NCBI RefSeq assembly: GCF_014529535.1
Contig: NW_023503423.1
Location: forward strand, 6,620,473 to 6,684,472
Reading direction: 5' to 3'
DNA from: Bradysia coprophila
Lineage: Eukaryota > Arthropoda > Insecta > Diptera > Sciaridae
DNA length: 64,000 nt
Positions 1-12,216 of the stretch are shown one piece after another; the first letter of the stretch is position 1; the number at the start of each line of letters is the position of its first letter. Under the pieces are notes generated by a model, which was not told the DNA's origin, did not search any database, and saw only the letters and a list, made by a program, of their open reading frames with translations. A program made the translations under genes and the position numbers.

Positions 1-2300
1 TATACATCTCGTCAAGATTATACGCTAAAGGTTTCATTTTTTTACAATTTTTACATTTCTGAGTTTTCTTCTTCTTTTCCTTAAAATTATAAGAATTTCT
101 GCATTTTGATGGGAAATAAATTAGTTTAGATAAAAATGCCATTTTTATTATTGTTGTTGGTCGGTATTAAATTGAATTTTCATTTCAATTAAATAGTTAC
201 GATAACATTTGAATATTTTTTCTCTTTATATTAGCGATGGAAGATGTAAAAAAATTGTAATCAGCTAAAAAACCAATTATTAACCATCTGGAAACGGCAA
301 GCGTATACCTATGGTTCAAAATCTTTTACTTCATCTGTTTCACCATTTTACGAAATTCATCTCTGTCGGTTTAGAACAATGAACCTTTCACCGACGGTCA
401 GTCACTTCGTATCGTGTACGTATCGAATCTTCTTCAATATACTTCTTCCGCCTTAAATATTTTCAATGGATTTTGGATCGAAATCTTTTACTTCATTGAT
501 TTTAACAAATGTTTCTCAATGAATTACCAGGCGACCTGTTAAACTGTTCAACTGTTTAAAAAAAATATTGTGAAGCAATGCAAAGTCTGTGATATGCAGG
601 AAAGAGTCGACAAATCATCTGTTATCGATAACGATGATAAAAATAAACGATTCGACACAAACAGTAGTCTCATTTATATAAAAATCTAAGTTACAATAAA
701 TGAAGTAAAAGATCACGCATTTCAAACAAAAGAAGTGACAGATTTAACGAATTATCGCGATACGTTTCGGTTTGACTCCACGCACACGCTTCAAGGATAA
801 ATGTGAAGTAGGTCTGGTGTGGATGGGCTCAACTATATAATACTTACGCACCTTCAGATGAAACTTTACCGTGCCTTCAATTACAGATCGATTTAATCAA
901 GAGAGTTTGTGAATATTAGAACGAAGAGAGCGTGGTCTGCAGTATATGACGGCAATTTTACTTCTACGGTATTGTTACTGAAACTAATCTTTCTCTATCC
1001 TTCCCATTGTCACAAAAATCGAACAAAATATGATTGATCTTCAACAGTCGAAAAGCCGAATTTTCTTTTCAGTTTCTTTATTTAAATTGAAACAAGAAAG
1101 GAGTGTTCGTAGAAATTGTGTCTATCTTCGATGCTGCCTCATAGATCAGGACTAATGTGATGTCATTAGTTGAAATAACAATGCCCGAATGATACACCGA
1201 CTGCCTTTTTTGGCCTTGCCCGACAAGATGTCCGTGATCAGGACCAACGAAGTAGTGTTTAATACTCAGGACGCCCTATGTAATTCCACTATTCAACCAA
1301 GAGTGAAAAAGTGAGTTACCTAGTGAATTTGATGGAATGGTGACCATAAAGTAGTAAATATAGGATTCAGTCGAGGTTAGTCTTTTTCATCAGAAACATC
1401 AGAGTGCAACTAGACATTCCCACAGTACGGATGCGTCTACTTTATGTAGAGGAAAGAAAATGTGGGAATAAAGTAAATTTCCGTTTTGAGACTGTTAGGA
1501 TGGCTTTGTCAGGAGGGCTATCGCTTTAATAAAAAAATGTCTTCAAAGAGGAAAAGAAAAGGCTTCGTAGATGTATCTTCCATCGAAACGAATTTCTCTT
1601 TATTGTTTGCTTTTTTTTCTGTTTAAATTATAAATGTGGAACATGAGTGAAACTGGCTGCGTGATAAATGAGTTACGAGTATATTATAATACATAACAAC
1701 AAACTAATAATAAAATTCTAATTTTTTCTTTTCTTTTTTTAATCAAAATTAATGTCTGGACAATCGTTCTTCCGAATAATTTAATGATGCTAAGCAAAAT
1801 GTTTACATACATTAAAAACAAAATGGCCCACCAATTTATGTATGGTTCTCCATTGTTTGGCTCTGTATTTCAATGTAAATAATTGGTTCATTGACAATTT
1901 AAAAATTTGATTTTTCGATAACAAAATTCGAAGTGCTAGATGCTTTATCGCCGTATTCCATTAAAACTGAGTGTTGGTTTTTCATCTTCTCTATTTTACA
2001 ACAATTTTTTTCTTTTAAATTTTAAACAATGCGTCCAGCCAAAGTGCGATTCTGTGTGATAAATTGTATAATAATAATAAACAAACTAGCAAAAAAAAAT
2101 TGGTTGATTTCGGTTTCGGTTTTCTAGTTGTCGAGTTGTCTTTAAGACGATACGATAGTCATTCTGATTTCACTCCCAATTTTTTTGTTGTTGTTGAAAG
2201 CAGCATCGATTCTAAATATGGAAAAAGAGAAGTAAAAATTTCGTTAATTTCAAATGGTTATGGAACGCATTACAATGCAAGAAATAACTGATGAAACGCC
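1..2300. other. Non-coding AT-rich stretch
   Basis: I see no coding exon here on either strand; the longest open frames are short and of biased composition. The word AAATCTTTTACTTCAT recurs near 319 and 481 and in reverse complement near 699, part of a dispersed motif described in the findings. Confidence 0.5.
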
Positions 2301-2571
2301 CAAGGTAAATATAGTGAGGAGTTAATGCCGTATATAACCGAATCAGATGTGCGGTGGCACGAAAGTTCGATACAAACGCCATCTCATCCCTTCGTTGAAA
2401 GCAAAAAATGGAGTAGAAAGTCAGGCCATCTGTTGTGAGATAGTGAAAATATTTTTGTGAAATACAAGTAAATCGCAGTCAACCATTTAAAAAAAAAGAT
2501 GTCAGCTGCATCGATCTTATGTGCTAGGCCACGCGTCTGAATGGCATTACCTCCTCACTATATTTACCTTG
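2301..2571. mobile_element. hAT-type MITE with perfect 8-bp target duplication
   Basis: A 271-bp element whose ends are inverted: CAAGGTAAATATAGTGAGG at the left and its reverse complement, ending ACCTTG, at the right. It is flanked by the identical 8-mer GAAACGCC at 2293-2300 and 2572-2579. Eight-base target duplications and CA...TG termini are hallmarks of the hAT superfamily. No transposase frame lies inside, so it is non-autonomous. The intact duplication points to a fairly recent insertion. Confidence 0.85.
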
Positions 2572-2929
2572 GAAACGCCTAGTCATTTGCTGTCAACAAC
2601 GATGACAATAATAAACGATAAGATCAAGTACAGTGTACAGCCACTTGGGCGATGGATGCTTTAACTACACAACTGATTTAGCAGATTTAATGATTTTCAC
2701 CTCCTAAAATAATTCACCTCCTATAATGAGATGGAATTTTTATGTAGAATGTTTTATGTTGTATCAGTCTATGCAAAACTATAAAGCTGACGAGCTTCAG
2801 TAATGTTTGACGGTCTCGGTGAATTAGAATCCAGTTTGAACTTAGTATGGAGAGAGGTTTTACTGTCATTATTCTCTGCTGTTAGAGTAATATAAGAACC
2901 CACTCTAACTTTCTTGTTCAGTTCACATG

Positions 2930-3056
2930 ACTACAACGCATAAAAACCTTAGTGCGAAAACGAAACAACTTTTTGAGAGAGCTACTGTATGAAATTCTCT
3001 CACAAAATCGTGCATCTCTTTTGCACCAAATTTTTAGAAGGACAGATGAGAACAAT
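2930..3056. repeat. Degenerate palindromic MITE related to the one in Pis intron 3
   Basis: The left part reads CAACGCATAAAAACCTTAGT and the right part contains GTGCATCTCTTTTGCACC, with GAGAGA/CTCTC between. The same words in the same order occur at 23372-23500. The copy is diverged and its ends are uncertain. Otherwise 2580-3715 holds nothing I can support. Confidence 0.4.
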
Positions 3057-3715
3057 ATATCGCCTCCATGTCTACTAACGTTAAAACGGTATATGAATGA
3101 ATTGGATTGAAATGGTCGGTTCTTATAAATTACCTCAACTACTTTATGTAAATTGAACGACACTTGTTCATTGAACAAGGCAACTCGGTCTGTATTGTCA
3201 ATTCAATGCATTGAATTGTCTGCTTCGGGTCAGAAATTCGCAAATTCGTTGATCATCAATTATTTCCCGCACAGTTCATTGCACATATTCTGAAAACGTT
3301 GTCCGTAAGGTTTTACATTTAAGAACCAAAATCGACTGGATTTGTCTGCTGCATCTCCTGAACGCTGCTTCATAATTGATTCAAAAACATCAAAAAAAGA
3401 GAAATGTGCGGTCGGTGAAAGTACCGAATAATATTAGGAAAGGCCATTAAACACCTTCCATTATTAACCATCTTCGATTCATTAGTTTTAAGAAAATGTG
3501 CGCAACAAATGGATATACTGTTTTGCACACGTAAAAAATCTCGCTCTCGTATCTAACTGTGTATTTACACAGCGATGTATGTGAGGTTTTCAGTGTTGAA
3601 TTGCGACGCGAGACTTTACAATTTTTCACTCATAAAAGCTTGTTGCCATACTGAGTCTACTCTACAACACAAAGTCTGCACTACACGTCGATAGTATTTA
3701 CATCGAACTCTTGAT

Positions 3716-3933
3716 TTAAGTATAGTTTCCACTTAAAAAGAGCACTCCGTTTAGCCTCCGTCTACTTGACAGTTGTAAAATAGAACAAAAGAACTGTCAC
3801 GCAAAAGGAGTGGAAATTTAATTTATTTCAATGTTTCACTCCGTTTACGTGACAGTTCCTTTGTTCCATTTTACAACTGTCATGTAGAACGAGGCTAAAC
3901 GGAGTGCTCTTTTTAAGTGGAAATTATACTTTA
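3716..3933. mobile_element. Palindromic MITE, TTAA-flanked, copy 1
   Basis: About 218 bp, nearly a full-length inverted repeat. The arms carry AAAAAGAGCACTCCGT, GACAGTTGTAAAAT and the matching reverse complements. The left edge is TTAAGTATAG and the right edge TATACTTTA, a decayed TTAA. A second copy lies at 22224-22441 with intact TTAA at both ends, which suggests a family using a TTAA target as piggyBac elements do. It has no coding capacity. Confidence 0.75.
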
Positions 3934-4956
3934 CTAAATTTCTGTATTGGAAAGTCACTGGAAAGATACGTTGGCCAAATTGAATCTATTTTGCCAATGT
4001 GTAAGTGACAGTTTATCTGATTTTATAAATGATTTTAGGAGATGTCATAACAGAAAAATTTGGCATTTAATGTTGTTGTGGCGGCTATTTGCGCATATGA
4101 CGTTGTGTGTAGGCACAGTGAGAGAAATGAGAGAATTCAGAGAAACGGAGAAGAGCGCCAGTAACAACATAGATACGAAAGTGGCATTTTTTACGTGTTA
4201 CAAAGCAGTACAAATGCAAAAAGTAAAAAAAAACAAGCGAAAATCACTTACATTTGCCGCACAATTAGAAAGTGGTATCCGTGATATCCGCAAATTGTAG
4301 ACGGGTCACAGGTGATAAGATGCTAATAATTTCCAAATTTCCAAGTGTGGTGTATTGCTTCATCATTAGATATACGGCAGCATAACGTTGATTAAAAATA
4401 TAAATCTGGATGTGTGTCTGATAGTATTTTGATGTCTCAATGTCTCACATGTCTTTTATGATTTGTTTAAAGAGCTCACATTTCTCATTTCTCACATCGA
4501 AATTAACGGGTTTTTTTTCGTTTAGTTTTTTTTTTTAGATTTTTTTTTATAGGATTTTTACTATTATGTTAGAAACAATTAAATCTTTTCATTATTTCCT
4601 TTAAACAAACATCAATAAATATTACTTTAATAAATTTGGGAAAGTCTGATTTCTTTCGTGTGTTTTTTTAAGTAATTTTTTTGTTGTCCTTCGTAGACAG
4701 AAACTACAAGGAAAGCATTTCGTTTTTGTTTTTGTTTTCTTTAAATATTAATTTAACAAGTTTTACTCTCATCCACTTAAATAGAAGTCTTTGCTTTTTG
4801 AAATTGTTTTTGTTTTTTAGTTCATTTTCATTTATCTACACATTTACACTTATAATGTTTTTGTTTCGGTTTATTTTGTTAAAAATTTATTCTCTCTTTT
4901 TTTAGTTTAATTTTATCATGTGTGAGTGACTGCTCCTTCCAGCGAAGAATTGATTA
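3934..4956. other. Intergenic / probable 3' UTR of the minus-strand gene
   Basis: There is no convincing coding sequence. T-rich runs between 4500 and 4910 include reverse-complement AATAAA signals at about 4869 and 4886, some 70-90 bp beyond the stop codon of the minus-strand gene ending at 4957. They could direct its polyadenylation. Confidence 0.45.
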
Positions 4957-7900
4957 TTATTGTCCGTTGTAAAATTCGGCTGATCCATACTTTATATCTT
5001 CCCAAGCTGGAAAGGGGATGATGAACGTCATTCATTAATTATACTTGTCGTAACATTGCACCATAAAACGGTGTTCTTTGTTGCATTTAATCTCTGATTC
5101 GTTAGTTTCACAATTACACCATCAAATTCGCAAGAACTACTCATAAACGATGTGGAAATTCATTGGGTGGAAAATATGTTGTAAAATAAATGTTCGTCGG
5201 TATGGTAACGACAGAAATAATAAAACTCGTTAAAAGGGTAACTTTGAATGGCAACAACTTTGAAGTAGAATAACACAAAAAGCTAATGTACATCCGGAGG
5301 AAAGTTTCCCTATACAGGGCGCTATGTAATTGGATTTTTTTTAAACTTTGACTGCAGACATAGGTATTGATTTTGGAACGAATACAACTAAATTTCCTGT
5401 ATTATAATTGCGGTAATGGAGTCCGAGTACATTACTTTTTGTTAAAGATCCAATTTTCGTTTTGCAATTAATAATCTCAGAAGAAAATTAAAAGCCGTTA
5501 CAAGCATATATTGGTATAATAATGGCTGGTAATGTCCCAGGTAATGCCTTTAAGATACGACTTTCAAATCGCAACCCGTGAAACGTACAACCTGTACATT
5601 GTTTCTGACAACCACCAACGGTTGGAACTAATCAAGAGAAACTTTACGAAAATCAAGATCTTTATTTAAGGCTTCCAAACTGTGGAATCCACAGGCGCTA
5701 GCTGTGAAGTCCGACTTTTTCAAATCGTCACATTAAACGAACACAGAACAAAAGGGATTAGGTCATTGTCAACCAAAGTTCCTAAGTTTGCTTTAGCTCT
5801 AGTTGGTCTACTCATTCAAATATACACGCATAGACAGTCTCATTTTGTGAGTGTAACACTTGCTGAAACAAGCTAAAACAGCTGAAGTAAACTTCGACAC
5901 AGATTTTGTTGACTTTAACTGTTTTTTTTGTTCATTGAATTCTTTGGTTTGGAAATCGTAAATGGTTTAAGCAATTCAAACGTTTCACAGAATTCTGTGA
6001 GTAGTACGGTATCGTATAGATTAAGCCGCACTAGCTAAGAAGGCAGTAAAATACGAAAGATATCAAAGGAGTGATTAAAATCGAAAAACCGTAACAATTG
6101 ATTTAACTCAAGGACTAATAGGTATAGTAAGAAGGACATAAAAGACGGCATTCAGAAAAAGTTGGGATTCTATCGACTATTTTACAGAAATCTTCAGAGA
6201 TGAATTTGCTGAGAAAATTTTCTTTAAAAAAAAAGTGAGATCGGTTGACCGAATGCGGACTTAATTACACGTTAAGGGTTGTTATCCCTTCTGTTCTAAG
6301 TTGCACTTTTGACAAAATAAATGATGAACTCGATGAAAAATGTCTGTCAATGTTCAGTGAAAAACTAGATTCAACGGGAGAATGGTGTCACACAAAGAGT
6401 GGTCCGTCACAGTAGTGGCTTATTGTAAAGCTGACGAGATTTGGGTCAACATTTGAAAGGAAGCAGTTTCGGTATTTCGACGAAGAGACCGGGATATGTC
6501 GAAACTCATTTCTTAAAGAATGGCTCGAAATGAAAGCTTTTGGAGCTTGCCTCCTAGTAAATATTCAAAAATCCTATTTCGTTCAGGGACTTCACTTAAT
6601 TGTCTGTCATTTCACACATTCCACACACAGCTTATATCAAAAAAAATTTGTAAACATGTCAAGCCTACTCACCCAATCCAATAAAATCAACAATTCTCGC
6701 GTGATTGTAGTTGTCCAAATTCGAAACAGTCGGCTTAATGTAACACAATTTCAAATCACCCTCGCACACTATGGTCATTTTGTCTCGACCGGACAGAGTC
6801 ACCGCAACGACATCGCTCTTATTGATCGGGCTAACACTGCTACTGTCAACACTTGGTTCCGTATTATTGTTCACTTGGTCTAGTCCGGCACTATTGCTAC
6901 AACTACTCGAACATCTAACGTTTGATTGCATTTGATCACTAGCTACGTCCAATGTCTGTTCTACAGACCCTGTATTGGTAGTATATTCACAACATAATTC
7001 TGTTGTGTTTCGACTATACGAGGAAGAATAACCAAGATCGGATTGCGGTGACAGTAATTTGTCGTTGGCGCCTGTTGTTGCTACTACTTCGGTTTGATTG
7101 GATTGAATAGACGGTTTGTGGGATGGTTGTGTTTGATGCTGGCTCGTTAGCATGATAAATGGTGGTTCAGAATCTTGGTCCCATTGACGCACTTCGTCTT
7201 CTTCGAAATCACCGAATAACAGTGGGCTCACATTGTGGCCGTATTTGTTGTTATTATCTAAAATAATCACAGCTGGACGATTACGATCAAAGTTCAAATG
7301 GTTTTGCGTTGCGGTGAGTTGACTGGATTTTTCACGTTTAACTGGTTTTTTGGTGGTGCTGCTTGTATGCAATGGTTGAGGCGGATACGTTGCACAAAAA
7401 CTAACATCACACAATTCGACGGATGGCTTAGCTTTCAATGTGTCGTCGTTTTGATGGAATACGAATTCGGGCTGCGCTTCCAATTGACATTTGTCCCTGG
7501 ATGCCGACTGATGAACTGCGTTCGGTGACGTCGTTGACTTAGCTTTCTTTGATGGATTTGTGGTTGTGGTTGTGCTTGATTCGATTGATTTGACTACTAC
7601 CGGGCTCGATTGAGATTGTGAAGACAATTTAGTGGATTTAGACGAGGTTTTGGTGGAAGAGATGGCTACGTTCGTTTGATTGGCATTGACGTTGTTTATT
7701 TGTACGGCGGGCATACTTTGGTATTGCTTTTGCGGTTTCACTGTCTTTTCCAAGGCTGGATATTGATCAATGTTCATGTTCACATAATTGTCATTGTCAA
7801 CACTTTTTGATTTTTGCAGCGGATTTTTCTGATTGATATCACTAGCACATTTGACGATAACGTCGGCATTATTGGTCGCGACACTTAAACTGTTTGACGA

Positions 7901-10639
7901 TCGTTTGATCACCTCCTCGTGCATGTTTACTGGATCGGCAATTTTATGCGGTTTATCTTCCGTCAGACTTTGCGAATAAGATATTGCCTTCGTTGCGTTG
8001 GCGGCCACCGAATTCGAATTGTTTGACGAAACGCATTCTTGAGTCGTATCGGTGGCATCGGGGAAAAATTTATTTCCTCGAACGGAGCCTTGACTTTTGG
8101 CGCTTAATGTACTGCAAGTGCTCACATTTGAGTTGTCCGGCGATTCGGGATTTTTACCATTGGATACAGTCGGCCACTTATCTAAAGATGTGGCCAAGAC
8201 ACCTTGCTTGCTTTGCTGCGATATTCTCGCAATTTCCGCATAGGATGCAGGAGAAGTGTTGTTAGCTGTTGGTGGTGGAGCGGTTGGAACGTTATTGTTC
8301 GAACGACTGCTCGATTCAATTGGCAATGAATGCACTGAGTCGACATCACTGCTATCTGATTTTTCAGATGGAGGCATCGACGATGACGTTGATTTTCTTC
8401 GTTTGAATTTTAAATTTAGTGGCGTTAAATACGGATCGCGGTCGGTTGAGTAGTTTTGACTTGATTGACGGAACCGGTTGCCCTGCATCTGTGAATGTTG
8501 ACCGTGATACAGTGGCTTCTGTCGTATTTCTTCTTGCTTCTTCTTAGGCTTTTTCTTCTTGGTGACTACGTGAAATCCAGCTGTTTCGTTAAGCGCTAAT
8601 ATCGATTCACTGGAGACTAGAGATTCCGGTTGCTCGTCCTTTTTCTTATTTGCTTTCTGATGATCCTTTGCCTTACGAATCTCCTTTGCATCATTATCCC
8701 GGACAGTGGTTTCTTTGACAATAGCATTGGTGTCGCCCAAATAGGTTAGCTCCTCGGTGCCCCACGAACGACGTTCACCGCGTTTCTGATGTTGCTGCTG
8801 TTGTTGCTTGTTTTCCTTTAATTCGGCCGCTTTCTTCATTTGTTGCTTATGACGCAGCACGACGGCACTTTCTCTACCATTCTCCGATTGAGAATTCTCC
8901 TCTTCCAGCTTACTGGCACTCTTCAGATTTTCCATTGAATTGTATTTCTTCAATTTGTTGTTACCGGAATTCTCTTTCTTGTTGTCCGTGCCACCTTTCT
9001 TGCCCTTCTTGTCCAGCTGCAACATCCTCTTGCTAACGTTATTGTTCATGACACCGTTCTTATGCGTATCATCATTTTCGATGAACGATACCAGATCTTC
9101 GATACTGTCATCACCACGGTTCCCTTCAATATCTTTAGCAGCAATGGTTGATTTGATGTTGCGTTCCGTTTTCTTTTTCTTGCCGTCCTTTTTGGCCAGC
9201 TGACCCGACGGCAATGTTGAATTGAACGTTTGCAAGGCATTACCGTTTTCATCGGTATTCTTTTGCTCAATCAACTGCAATGGAAAGAGGAAGCTTGTCT
9301 TCAAATTTGGAATTCAAATTTTTCGATCGAACAACTTACATGAATATTGTGAGGATGGTGATACGTTGCAAACTTTGGATTCTGTCCGGGTACCAATGGA
9401 AGCCCGCTCATCGAATTGCTGTCAATGCAACTGTTAACGGCCACATAAGACTTATTCAGCTGAATGTTCACATCCGATGGTTTGTTACCACTTTTCAACG
9501 AATTGAATTGAACCGTTTTGTCAATGCGTGACACTTCATTCATCATCTCCAAATCGAGATAGTGGTGACCCGTATAGTTCACACCGAGACGTGGAAGTCT
9601 TTTTATAGTGCTCATCTCGGTGCCTTCATCGGAACTATGAGGATCCTAAAATCAGAATCAAAACAAATTGGCTCAAAAATCTACTCGGAAATGGATCTTG
9701 CAAGGAAAACATTCGGGTCACCGAAGCTACTCACCCGAGCTAACGAATCATGCGCTAACAGATGGCACGTTTCGTCCACTTCCCCATCACCCATCTCTAT
9801 GACAGTGTGACCAGCTTTCCCCTCTTGCTGAGAATCCTCACCACGATTGAAGCCGTCCTGCCTCGTGGTGCCACCACTCATTAAAATTGCTTTTTCGTTC
9901 TTTATGCCCCGTTTACCGAAATCGTTCGAAAAGTGATCCTCATATGGATTACAGTTAACGTTGCTCGGTAAGCTGCCTCCTTCACGCTGCCGGGTCGACA
10001 CCGATGAGTACTTCTTTTGACGCGAATTATGCTGCCGACGCGAATGGCTCCCGATTATACCGTCACTTTCCAGCAATTGATCCTGCTTGTCCGTTTCGGC
10101 TAAATCCTGTAATGATCCACCTTGCGTATGACGATTGGAACCGCGCACAGAACGACCCAAAAAGCGATTCGATACGTAATTGTGGTGGAGTTTGTCTTCT
10201 TGTTCAACGTTTTGAAGAAGTTCCTATTGAAAGACGGACGCAAATAAGGGTTAGAAAGGAGATCAAGGTGACTGGCATAGCGTTTACTTACTCGGAAAAT
10301 TTCACTCTTATGCTCCCGGTCTTTGGGTCGCTTGTAAGTGAAAGCTTCGTCAAGCAGCTTTTTCAGCTCCGTATCTTCCCAACTGCCCAAGTTCTGTAAC
10401 CAATAAGAAAAACGTTTTATTTTCAATGTCAGAAAGTACACATTGTAGCAAGATTTTCATTGCAACTGATTCAATTTCAACTAAGTATTTCATACGAAAA
10501 CAAACGAACAAATGCATTCTGCTCTAAACCATGATCGAACAATCGCCAGCGGTACATTAAATCCAAAAGAAAGTTCACCTACTCACACTTCTACCGGGTA
10601 TATTGTCTGAATGCTCTAAATTCAATTTACGCTCACCAC
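4957..10639 (-). CDS. Large Lys/Ser/Gln-rich protein of unknown function, six coding exons
   Basis: Exons read on the minus strand: 10639-10587, 10393-10292, 10223-9735, 9645-9340, 9274-6673 and 5006-4957. All junctions are GT-AG and phases close, giving about 1,200 residues with the true N terminus still missing. The early part contains a conserved-looking segment, SWEDTELKKLLDEAF followed by YKRPKDREHK. The 867-residue central exon is low-complexity: Lys-rich blocks (DGKKKKTERN, TKKKKPKKKQ), poly-Gln, Ser/Thr tracts, and short motifs such as SYAEIARI, KWPTVS and QYPALEK. The C terminus looks folded (DLKLCYIKP, then HARIVDFIGLAWEDIKYG across the last splice). No signal peptide or membrane span is seen. 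I do not recognise the family; the composition suggests a nuclear or RNA/chromatin-associated protein, but that is inference. The last exon codes only 16 residues after a 1,666-bp intron. The first listed exon (53 nt) enters in phase 1 and is less sure than the rest. Confidence 0.75.
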
Positions 10640-12049
10640 CTGCCAACAAACAATGTTGAAATATTTTTTTTTTTGCGAAACGATGCGGAATCTTGCAGTA
10701 ACGTTTGATTGCATTTGAGTTTATCGAACGATAAAACTCTGATAAAAAGAATTTTCCAGTTAAAATGTTTCGAGCAGATCTTTACGAACGATAAAGAACG
10801 ACGACAGAAGGGGGTAGCAAGTCAATTTTTTCGTCATTGAGCTGAATCGATGTGAAGTAGTAAATAATACGAATACGGGAGACGCATACATTTATGTCAC
10901 TATACTCACACTCGATCTCTACATGTTTTTATCGTACTATATACACTTGAATTTGATGGGACAATTTATATACAAAGAACTAGTCTTGAATGTGCTAATA
11001 GGACCGAGTAAACGTTACGTATGCATATCGTATGACATAATTTATCTCAAGATATCGCATTCGTCAGATATAGTTTGTAGCACACTTGACGCCTCCTATA
11101 CCGAGTCATAGTCGTTATATATATGTTTATGCTAATAATACCGAGCGCAAGTGTAATTATAAATTAATGTTTGATTTATTGAAGTGACTTCGAAAATTAT
11201 TAAAATTTTCGCAATAAAGTCTGATCGTCGGATCCTAGTCAATTTCAGATAAGATATGAGCTTTTTTGATAACAAGAAACATGTAGAAAGTTGCTATCTT
11301 TACACCCATTCTACAATGCAATGTAACGTAAACATTTATGATTCTTATCTCATTTCGCTTTACATCGGAAAAGATATGAAGATGATAAGTCGTAGTATAC
11401 ACTCATTGGCACAAAAAGAAAAATATGACGAACCGTGCTGAGTCGACAGTGGATGAATACACCGAAAAATGTATTATTTTTTTCTCTGAGATAAACTTAC
11501 ATTAATTATAGAATATGGAAATACAATTGGTATACCGGATGGTATGTTGTAGTTAACTATGCAATACCCGACCGATTCAGATTATTTGGAGGAAAATATT
11601 TTCGAATTTAATGCAGACTCTGCTCATCTTTATGGTTCAGAATAAATAAGGATTGGCCCGTTCGGTATGTGTTTCTTATGTTGATCGAAGCACGGAGTTT
11701 CGGTGTGCTCTGAAATTAAGTTTCTTTATGTTGCACACATTGCAGTGTCAAATATATGTCCAAGGTCTTTAAATTGTGCGAGGTGCCAAACTCAAATCCC
11801 ACTCGAAACTGGTGATGATCCACTTGTCAAACAGACAACACAACAACAGATTCACACAATCCATTGAACGAGTTCCAACAAATTAATAGGAAAATGTGCG
11901 AGTATAACATTTAGTGCTATTTAAACTCCAAGAACTGAAAAATGATATCTTGGATCGAGGCATACCCCAAGGTATAAGATACTATTTGATGGTCCATGTC
12001 GCATAAATAGTTTAATAGTTTTTTTGATAAGATTAGGCGCCCTTACTGT
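10640..12049. other. Probable intron / upstream region of the minus-strand gene
   Basis: AT-rich with no convincing exon. It is either 5' intergenic or the proximal part of a ~10 kb intron if the candidate exon at 20979-21119 belongs to the same gene. Confidence 0.4.
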
Positions 12050-12208
12050 CAGGGACGCCAACTTGTGTTTGGGAGTAGTGGTGCTCATACAACAAGCGAA
12101 TCTGGGAGTAGTGGTGCTCTTTCAAGTAAAACTGGAAAGATGTAGTGGTGCTCATCATTCGAGTAGTGGTGCCCGAGCCTCACTTGTCCTTAGAAGTCGG
12201 CGCCTCTG
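12050..12208. mobile_element. hAT-type MITE (CAGAGGCGCCGACTT family) with 8-bp duplication
   Basis: This 159-bp element begins CAGGGACGCCAACTT and ends with the reverse complement of CAGAGGCGCCGACTT. The 8-mer CTTACTGT flanks it exactly at 12042-12049 and 12209-12216. Inside are four direct copies of GTAGTGGTGC. The ends match the MITE at 44896-45051, so both belong to one hAT family. Confidence 0.85.
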
Positions 12209-12216
12209 CTTACTGT

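Noticed and set aside
6530-6883. Plus-strand frame overlapping the C terminus of the minus-strand gene
   Set aside because: Antisense shadow of a long real exon.
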